The notes under the pieces were generated by a model. The model was not told the origin of the DNA and did no database searches. It saw only the letters and a list, made by a program, of their open reading frames with translations. DNA of 64,000 nt, from contig CAUJGJ010000040.1 of assembly GCA_963170055.1 (NCBI GenBank), positions 1,490,301 to 1,554,300 of the forward strand, written 5' to 3'. The DNA comes from Halisarca cf. caerulea. Its lineage: Eukaryota; Porifera; Demospongiae; Chondrillida; Halisarcidae. This document shows, piece after piece, positions 57,115-64,000 of the stretch; the first letter of the stretch is position 1; the number at the start of each line of letters is the position of its first letter. The position numbers and the translations under genes are program-made.

Positions 57115-58092
57115 ATGCTCAACAACAGTACTGAGGACCCCACAAAGCATCCTCAACTCTTTGGCTACTACAGCTTGTTTATAACACTGTTCTTCCTTGT
57201 GCCTGCCTTTGTTTTCAACATCCTTCTCTTGGTGTCCATTGTGATGGAGAAAACAATCCCAGCTGCTATCAGGTTCATTTTGGCCAACATAGTGACTGCA
57301 TCTGAGATAGTTATCATTGGCATTGCCATCATTTTGCTTCAGAATGTCATCCTTTCCGGACTCACACATTTGGAATCTTCAATTGTTGTTTGTCAGGTTA
57401 CATACGTCTCTCTTGCGTCAGGTGCGGCAGCAAGACTTTTTTTCATGGCCAATTTTGCTGTGTCTGTGTATGTGCTGGTGAGGCGAGGTGCTTCTAGACT
57501 AAAATTAGTCCCTTCACTTGTGGCTGGAGTGTTACTGTGGCTGTTTGCCATTGCTCCAAATACAGTGTTATTTTCTTCAGATTTCCTTGAGATAACTTTT
57601 CACGACGGTTCTGCTTGTGCTCCACACGGACGGAATGTCACCACGCCCATTTATACATTCAGCTACATAGCCATATATGGTTGCTGCAGTTTCATAGTAG
57701 GAATCGTATTTCCCATACTGACCATATGCTACATCAAGAAAAACACAATATCAGACAACTCACAGATGCTTAGAGGCATGGTGAAATTTGCCATTTTCCT
57801 ACTCATTGGTAACAGCATGAATTTCATGGGTATTTCCATTCCCATACTGTTTGCAACATTTGCGCCAAGTGGAGAAGAGTATTATATTTTAGAGAAGGCA
57901 TTCAACTATGCAGAGGGCATTTTACTCATGCTGTCACTCATTCCCACTCCGGTAATTCTCCTAGTATTCTTCAAACCAATTCGACATCGTTTACTTGAAA
58001 TGGTATGCTTTATCTGCGTGAATTCAAAAGCCAGAAAGGACAAAACAGTTCCAACCTCCCACACACCGGGAACTGCACAGGATACTGTTTAA
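57115..58092 (+). CDS. Rhodopsin-like orphan GPCR, intronless
   Basis: A 325-residue seven-helix receptor for the plasma membrane; ligand unknown. ATG 57115 is followed by NST (glycosylation at Asn4). Helices lie near 20-43, 51-75, 92-121, 131-155, 178-206, 220-250 and 262-285. Cys93 and Cys168 would form the conserved disulfide. A Trp in helix 4 (LLWLF, residue 142) is present. There is no DRY after helix 3 (it reads LVRRGAS) and NPxxY is replaced by LIPTPVILLVF, followed by FKPIRHRL as helix 8. It is about 50-55% identical by eye to the receptor at 60416, same strand, 2.3 kb downstream, so a tandem pair. The frame is intact. Confidence 0.87.
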   Translation: MLNNSTEDPTKHPQLFGYYSLFITLFFLVPAFVFNILLLVSIVMEKTIPAAIRFILANIVTASEIVIIGIAIILLQNVILSGLTHLESSIVVCQVTYVSLASGAAARLFFMANFAVSVYVLVRRGASRLKLVPSLVAGVLLWLFAIAPNTVLFSSDFLEITFHDGSACAPHGRNVTTPIYTFSYIAIYGCCSFIVGIVFPILTICYIKKNTISDNSQMLRGMVKFAIFLLIGNSMNFMGISIPILFATFAPSGEEYYILEKAFNYAEGILLMLSLIPTPVILLVFFKPIRHRLLEMVCFICVNSKARKDKTVPTSHTPGTAQDTV

Positions 58093-59699
58093 CAAGTGTA
58101 TGTACAGTACTTTCAAGAGTTGTTTGCTGTATTCTCCTTCCTCATACATCACTCTGTATGTGTAGGTATTTCTGAGTGTTTGTGTAACCAGATCGGCATG
58201 AAATTTACTGTATGCTTGTGTAATGACTCATGACGGGCACCATTTTCAGATTGCACTGCTTCACTTGTGTTGGTGAATATTCCAAAACACTGCAGAACTC
58301 AGTAGTTCAGCATGTTACTTTTTGTAGATAGTCACTCACTGTATACAGTGTACTACAAATCACTCATTCTTTAAACAACATCCGTTATCTGACATCTTGT
58401 TTGATGCTTGTAAAATGTTGTATTGTATAACTATTGATTTATGTATTTGATTCAATGTACTGTGGTATTTGGTTTATCAGGCAACATCTGTTCCCCATGA
58501 AGATGCCAGATAAACCAGGTGGTGGATAAATCAGGTAGAATTGTGTACATTTTCGTGACAGAGATTCACAACACATTGTGGGATGGTAAGGTTTCTGGAT
58601 AATCCATACATCAGATGTGACTGTAGTTCATAAAGGCAAAAGTGATGCAAATTTGTTAAAATTGATATATTATGAGTATGTGTTGGGGGGGCAGAAACTA
58701 ATAGCTTGTGGGAGGTATAGTGCATGCTGAGTATGTGGTTTCTATTAGCCTTATGCTCGAAACCTAGCACTGGTTTATTTTACAAATAAGGGACTGTGTT
58801 TAGAAGCACAGAACTACATTAAAATTGTGATATTGCCATATTGTTGGGAGAAAATGGCTACCCGAAGTGTGTGTGTAAAACACTAGTCCAGTAAACACAT
58901 ATATAGCACTGAATGGAATATATTTGCTAGATTCATAAATATAATTCCTTGATGTTCCAGAATATTGGGCATGTTCATCATTTCTGGTCAAAATTAATGA
59001 AGATCTGATGTACATAAGTGTGGTACGTATCCTTGCAGGACACTGTCTGACTAAAATCTGCTGGTCATTATTGAGTTTCCACACTTTAGACTTTGTAGGG
59101 CACTTTTCAGCAGCCCCAACATGGTCAAGGCCACACTGCCAGGTTGATGTGTGCGGTTAAGTGTGCTAATGTATAGCCCGTTATACAATCAGTTGGGTAT
59201 ATTCTACACGAACAACACCCTTGTGACTCACTCACTAAAACAGAAGCTATGAACAGCTGAAGAACTGAGCATTCTAGAAAATCTCACAAAAATTGTGGAC
59301 CGTATAGGGTATGCAGTGTTCACTCATGATTGAGAGCAGTTACAACCATAATATCCTATGAAACACCATTGGAACTTTGAGCTTCTCATGATTCCAGTGA
59401 ATTCCCACTACCTACTATCACATGGCTGCACTTCAATCAGATCTGTTTTGCATAACAACTATTAGAAACCTGAGCTTCTCACAATTTGAATGAATTTCTA
59501 CTAGTATATATACCTCTATTAGCACAGGCACTGACACATGCATAAGGAACTTGATTGATGTCAAGGTCAGCTTAACACCACCCCATGAAGTTGTAAGAAT
59601 CCATAGGCATGCACAGCATTGTATGGATTCCATTTGTGGGAGGATAATGTCATGAGACAACGAGGTGTTATGGCTACCTATATATTAGCAATCTGTTCA
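58093..59699. other. Intergenic between the tandem receptors, first part
   Basis: 58445-58550 contains facing pieces of the GGTTTATC pogo-type ends. 59430-59660 holds diverged copies of sequence near 59340-59420 (CACTACCTACT, GAGCTTCTCA). No gene is seen. Confidence 0.45.
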
Positions 59700-59876
59700 G
59701 TTGGACAATATACACCAGAGAAGAGCTTCACATTACAGTGAGGTATTACCGCTAGCTAGCAAATCTGCTCCGTTGGGCAACATCTACAAGACATACAAGG
59801 AAGAGCTTCACATGACAGTGAGGTGTTACAGCTACCTATTATTGTACCAATTCTACTCGGTTGGACAGCACACATA
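59700..59876. repeat. Two-copy tandem repeat, about 88-100 bp
   Basis: GAAGAGCTTCACAT, ACAGTGAGGTNTTAC and CGTTGG/CGGTTGGACA recur in order at about 59717 and 59800. Confidence 0.6.
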
Positions 59877-60415
59877 TACGTACAACAGAAGAGAGCTTTG
59901 TAGTTTTGGCTGAAGCAATAATTAATTTTGGCTTTGTTTTACTGAGTGCTGCTCATAAGGTATGGTTCATGTACTACAGATCATGTGTTACTCTGGAGAC
60001 TATATATATATTACATTGGTAGTACATCATACATACCATCATGCACAAATATGTACTCCAGCCTTTCATAATCCAGACCCATTGCTAGTCAGTAGAAATG
60101 TGTACCCAATATGCACACTGCCTTGTAAAAAGATTTGTTAATCCAGCATAATTTAGTGTAATGAAAATGTAGCAATGTGATAGTCCAGACGGACAACATG
60201 CAAAGGTAGTGTGCCTCCGTGTACTAGGTACTTGCCCTTAGGCAGACGTACTATGAGGGTTCAAAGGTAACCACAATTGAATTTTATTGTTCTTGTTTGC
60301 ATACAGCAACCCACAGTGTATACGAAGCTGCATAGCTGAACAGTAATCTTTCAGTACTGAAGAGTTTATGGATCTTTTCTAAAGAGAGTACTACAATTAC
60401 AAAGGCTGAAGGAGA
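59877..60415. other. Upstream region of the second tandem receptor
   Basis: AT-rich with no recognisable core promoter; no gene seen. Confidence 0.4.
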
Positions 60416-61387
60416 ATGTGGGTTAATGACAGCATAAATGGAACGAGACCCTCTCCACCCTTTGGCTACTTCAGCCTATTTATCACTCTGTTATTCCTTA
60501 CTCCCGTTTTCTGTTTCAACATACTCCTCTTGGTGGCAACTGTTATAGAAAAGACAATCCCTCCAACGATCAGATTGATTCTTACCAACATCATAGCAGC
60601 ATCTGAGGTGGTCATTGTAGGGCTGGCTGGCATTCTATTGCAAGCAGTGATTCTGTCGGGACTTCATCACCTTTCTCCCTCCGACTTTGCATGCCGACTC
60701 ATGTACGTCATTCTCATTTCAGGTGGGGCAGCCCGCTTAGTTCTGAAGGCAATGTTTGCTGTCACTGCTTACATCCTAGTTCGTTTCGGTCCTGCTAAGC
60801 TTTACTTCATTCCTGCCTGTGCAGCAAGTGTGGCAGTATGGATATTTGTGTTTTGTCCCAATTGCGTTCTGTTCTCACACATATTCATGAGAATCACATT
60901 CCTGGATGGTGATGATTGTGCGGCACATGGTCAGGGAACAACTACAATACTATATACATTTGCTTACATTCTAGTATATGCAGCCTTCAGCTTTGTAATA
61001 AGCATTGTTTTCCCCATCATCACTGTTGTCTATATAAGGAACCATACAATTTCGGACAATTCCCACATGCTGCACGGAATGATCAAATTTGCTTTTCTTC
61101 TCCTCCTGGGCAACATTATGAATGCGATTGGCATCTCCATTCCAATCCTATTTGCAACATTTGCACCTAGTGGACAGATGTACTACGTATTAGTGAAGGC
61201 ATTCAATTACACAGAAGGGGTATTCATCTTGTTGTCACTGATACCAACTCCTATCATTCTGCTTGCGTTCTTCAAGCCAATTCGTCTCCGATTATTATAC
61301 CTCGTCTGCATTTGCCATTCAACGGGTGAGGAAAAAAGCTTACCAAAGGCATCAAGTACAGCTGGTACAATTGAAGGAACTCTATAA
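60416..61387 (+). CDS. Rhodopsin-like orphan GPCR, intronless
   Basis: A 323-residue seven-helix receptor from ATG 60416 (AGAATGTGG). The N-terminus carries NDS and NGT glycosylation sites. It shares with its upstream neighbour FGYFSLFITL at helix 1, EKTIPPTIRLILTNI into helix 2, FACRLMY at helix 3, DDCAAHG in loop 2, HTISDNSHMLHGMIKF into helix 6 and LIPTPIILLAFFKPIR at helix 7/8. DRY and NPxxY are missing, as in the other two receptors. Loop 3 is very short, with the conserved TISDNS motif. The third receptor (1381-2379) is more distant. The frame is intact; ligand and coupling unknown. Confidence 0.87.
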   Translation: MWVNDSINGTRPSPPFGYFSLFITLLFLTPVFCFNILLLVATVIEKTIPPTIRLILTNIIAASEVVIVGLAGILLQAVILSGLHHLSPSDFACRLMYVILISGGAARLVLKAMFAVTAYILVRFGPAKLYFIPACAASVAVWIFVFCPNCVLFSHIFMRITFLDGDDCAAHGQGTTTILYTFAYILVYAAFSFVISIVFPIITVVYIRNHTISDNSHMLHGMIKFAFLLLLGNIMNAIGISIPILFATFAPSGQMYYVLVKAFNYTEGVFILLSLIPTPIILLAFFKPIRLRLLYLVCICHSTGEEKSLPKASSTAGTIEGTL

Positions 61388-62075
61388 TATATGTAAATGA
61401 TATTTACTGTTTAAATGTTTAATAACACTCTTTGTCCAATAATATTATATACATCAGCTCGTCCACTTTTATTAATCTGCTGTGCATGTCCATTTTTACA
61501 ATAATTATGGAAATGAGCGTTTGTATTTATCGATATCTGTAGGAACTCATTATTGTTGGCATAGGTAGACTACATGCACAAAACACAGATGTAGGGCACT
61601 CAGTATTTGAAATTTAATGCCAATGAACGGTATGTGGTGTTATTACTGCTGAACAGTGGGTAAATTTGTTACAAACGCCATATGTGATGGCATGTAATCT
61701 CTCACTTTAGTGTACTGAAGTACTGTTATTTCTGGTTGAGTGAAACCAATGTACATATTGTCCATCATCACCCATGTTCATTAGTACTTATCATCATCCT
61801 ACAGCTTCTTTAGTTCTTTGTAAGGAGACTTTCAATTTTGGAACAGTGACAGTATATTGGAAACATGTAAAGATAGTGAGGAAATAATTTGGGATCTCAA
61901 ACTGTGTCCTTTGTACAGGGGCTGTCCTACTTTCGGAGTGTCTACAATCGAAAAATTTCACTGTGCATAGTATCAGATCAGACAGTTTACTAAAAACATG
62001 AATTACAACGTATATAGAGTTGACTTGTGTGCTTCCACACAGGAAGACAGTTATATACTTAGTATTGTGTATATA
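61388..62075. other. Intergenic, no gene recognised
   Basis: 61855-61966 resembles the block at 17990-18115 (GATCTCAAACTGTGTCC, TTTCACTGT), a pogo-type relic. Otherwise unremarkable. Confidence 0.4.
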
Positions 62076-62249
62076 TAGTCACACCTGGTTTATCCGACAT
62101 GGGTTTATCTGAAAACCTCATTTACCCGACACTCTGCTGTGAATCACCACCACCACTCTGTGTACTGTTTACCCTGATTTATCCAACATCTGGTTTATCT
62201 GACACATTTTATGAGGAACAAACGTGGTCGGATAAACCAGGACCCACTG
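62076..62249. mobile_element. Pogo-like MITE, 174 bp, TA duplication
   Basis: The left end TAGTCACACCTGGTTTATCC and the inverted right end CGGATAAACCAGGACCCACTG-type pair share CCTGGTTTATCCGAC; TA flanks on both sides. Length equals that of 2901-3074. Confidence 0.65.
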
Positions 62250-62251
62250 TA

Positions 62252-62932
62252 TATGTATGCACAGTGGTGTTTGTGATTTTGCAGGAAACAGATCTATTAG
62301 TAACGTCTAAGGGTGATTGTATTTGGTAGCCTAGTTGTTTGGAGACTGAGTAAGTGCAGCAGGGATCACAATGAATTATGTGGAACCCCTCTAATCCAGA
62401 CCGCTGAATTAAAGAAACCCCTCTACACATCCCACTGGAAACCAAATGATTATCTATGCTTGCCACACACAGGTAGGGTTAAGTGCACGTTGAACATAAA
62501 AGGGGCATTTCTGAAGAAAGACGGAATGTGATTACCTTGTAATGTCTTAGCGAGCTAGATCATGCGTGATCTGCTTCACCAAATAAGTATGAAGTTGTGA
62601 TGCACTAGTGAATGCCTGTCTAAAAATAGATCCAAACCAGTGCTACTACTGCATGACAGTTAGGTTTTGTACTTTATTGTGAATTGTTAGGTTAGATATT
62701 ATCCATGTGGTTTGGAGGCCCAAATGACCTTGAAACCCCATACAGGTTTGAAGTTCTCCTGGTATCCTGAGGTTATTTGTATATTACACAAACATGTACT
62801 TGATGGTTAACTTGACTCTGTAATATTTACACTGTATCATTTATTGACATGAATGTACATGTTGTATGTACATGTACACACACACACGCACACACACACA
62901 CGATTTACACAGCCATCTTGCGAGTAGCATGT
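62252..62932. other. Intergenic; truncated CGCAGGT left end and CA microsatellite
   Basis: 62468-62515 resembles a CGCAGGT-family start (ACACAGGTAGGGTTAAGTGCA). The CA tract is at about 62877-62901. No gene. Confidence 0.4.
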
Positions 62933-63604
62933 CGCATGTGGGACATGTTCAGATTTGTTATGATAGGGCTCTTCAGTTTGTATAGTGATGAAATGATATT
63001 TTTGGGCGCCTATACTAGTCACGCAGTTATCTCATGATCCTGGCTGAAATTTGGGTGTATATGATAGCCTAATCGTGTTTAGTAATGTTTACTGTTGTCA
63101 CTGCTGGTTTGTCACATGCTCGCATGTGATCCAACATGCTGGTCTTCTTCTGGGTGCAACACACAGAATTGCCGAGGAAACATTTCGTTACTTCGTATCA
63201 GGAGTTCACAACTCAACTTTTCCATGTATGAGAAATTGTACTGCGCTTCGTGTCCGAAGTTATGGGAGTTTAAAATTTTGCTGGTAAGCCCTGTTTTGCT
63301 AATACTTGAGTTTTGTAAAGAGATGCTAGATCCCATGCATGGAGATTTTTAGTAAATCTTCTGGTATAGTGTTATGCCAGCTTACTCACCCTTGGGGGTG
63401 TTCCTGTGCTTTGTACCCAACCCATTTTGGTCTTAAGTAGGGGTCAGGAAACTGGTCATATTTCACCGATGAAGGGCAGAGACGTTGTTCTCCTAGAAAT
63501 GTGTTTAGTGATCCTTCTCAGAGCCACAAAGACTAAGAACAAACCTTTGAAAAATCGACGCAAATTTCACACCTATCAATTAGCGCGGACATGTCCCACA
63601 TGCG
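62933..63604. mobile_element. CGCATGT-family MITE, 672 bp, 2 bp duplication GT
   Basis: The ends CGCATGTGGGACATGT and ACATGTCCCACATGCG are perfect inverted repeats of 16 bp, flanked by GT at 62931-62932 and 63605-63606. Its body matches 13450-14179 (CAGATTTGTTATGATAG, GGTTTGTCACATG). Non-coding. Confidence 0.85.
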
Positions 63605-64000
63605 GTGACTGCGCATGTGTAGTCATCATACTATGACCGAGGAAAAGGTAGGTACAGTTGACAAGAAAATCTATGGGGAAATGAGTTGGAAAAGAAAAGT
63701 AGCTCTCTCCATTGTATGATTAGTCAGCAGCCATTTTGGAATTCTGGTGTTATTACACCTAGACACTTGCCATATCACCCCTACAGACGCGGCTCTCCTT
63801 ATCAACCTGGTCAACGTATGCGCCAGCCACAACATGCACTCCTCGAGCAGCGAATAAATTCTCCTTTGCCGTTGATTTGCAACCCTCCTCCAGTATTTAA
63901 CAAATCTTGCACCATAAGAAACCGGAAGTAAAAAGCACCTCATTCTAAATACCACAAGATTTGACACCTTCACGCGACTCATGACTTTAGTAGAGAGAGG
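63605..64000. other. Window edge; start of a CACATTGACAACC-type copy
   Basis: From about 63910 ACCATAAGAAACCGGAAGT matches the left part of 8421-9113. The frame at 63686-63931 has no recognisable domain. Confidence 0.4.

Overview
This 64 kb window is eukaryotic and almost certainly from an invertebrate animal. It is AT-rich, has spliced exons with GT/AG junctions, carries short TTAGGG-type tracts, and is crowded with many small DNA transposon families. Three intronless seven-transmembrane receptors without DRY or NPxxY motifs, plus transposase types frequent in sponges and cnidarians, make an early-branching metazoan (a demosponge is my best guess) plausible. That assignment is inference.

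Host-type genes: a receptor on the minus strand near the left end (1381-2379) and two closely related tandem receptors on the plus strand near the right end (57115-58092, 60416-61387); a three-exon small secreted cysteine-rich protein (21262-22817); an eight-helix orphan membrane protein with a cysteine-rich loop (49819-51222), whose 3' end is duplicated just downstream; a decayed SAM-like gene (53990-55192); a proline-rich repeat exon (23261-23938, minus) with one in-frame stop; and a transposase-derived multi-exon remnant at the left edge (215-1263).

The centre (33694-47430) is a four-level transposon nest that can be read base by base. A Tc1/mariner-type transposase N-terminus is split by an ~868 bp non-autonomous element with termini CGCAGGT...ACCTGCG (2 bp duplication CC). 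That element is split by a 12.6 kb Mutator-like foldback element (10 bp, or equivalently 8 bp, target duplication) whose 2.5-2.9 kb inverted arms each hold a 1.3-1.7 kb array of 9 bp repeats. Its own DDE transposase gene, now broken, is in turn split by a complete piggyBac element (TTAA duplication, 15 bp perfect terminal repeats, intact 924-residue transposase). Removing each layer restores the layer below.

Elsewhere the non-genic DNA is a mosaic of MITE-like families whose boundaries are fixed by target duplications and, in several cases, by an unfilled duplicate copy in the same window: the CGCAGGT family (2 bp duplication, four full copies), a CGCATGTGGGACATGT family (2 bp), a GTGACC... 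family (4 bp), TTAA families, 174-176 bp pogo-like MITEs (TA), a 354 bp mariner-type MITE, and Helentron-like hairpin-ended elements with an internal (TA)n tract. No tRNA, rRNA or CRISPR array was recognised.
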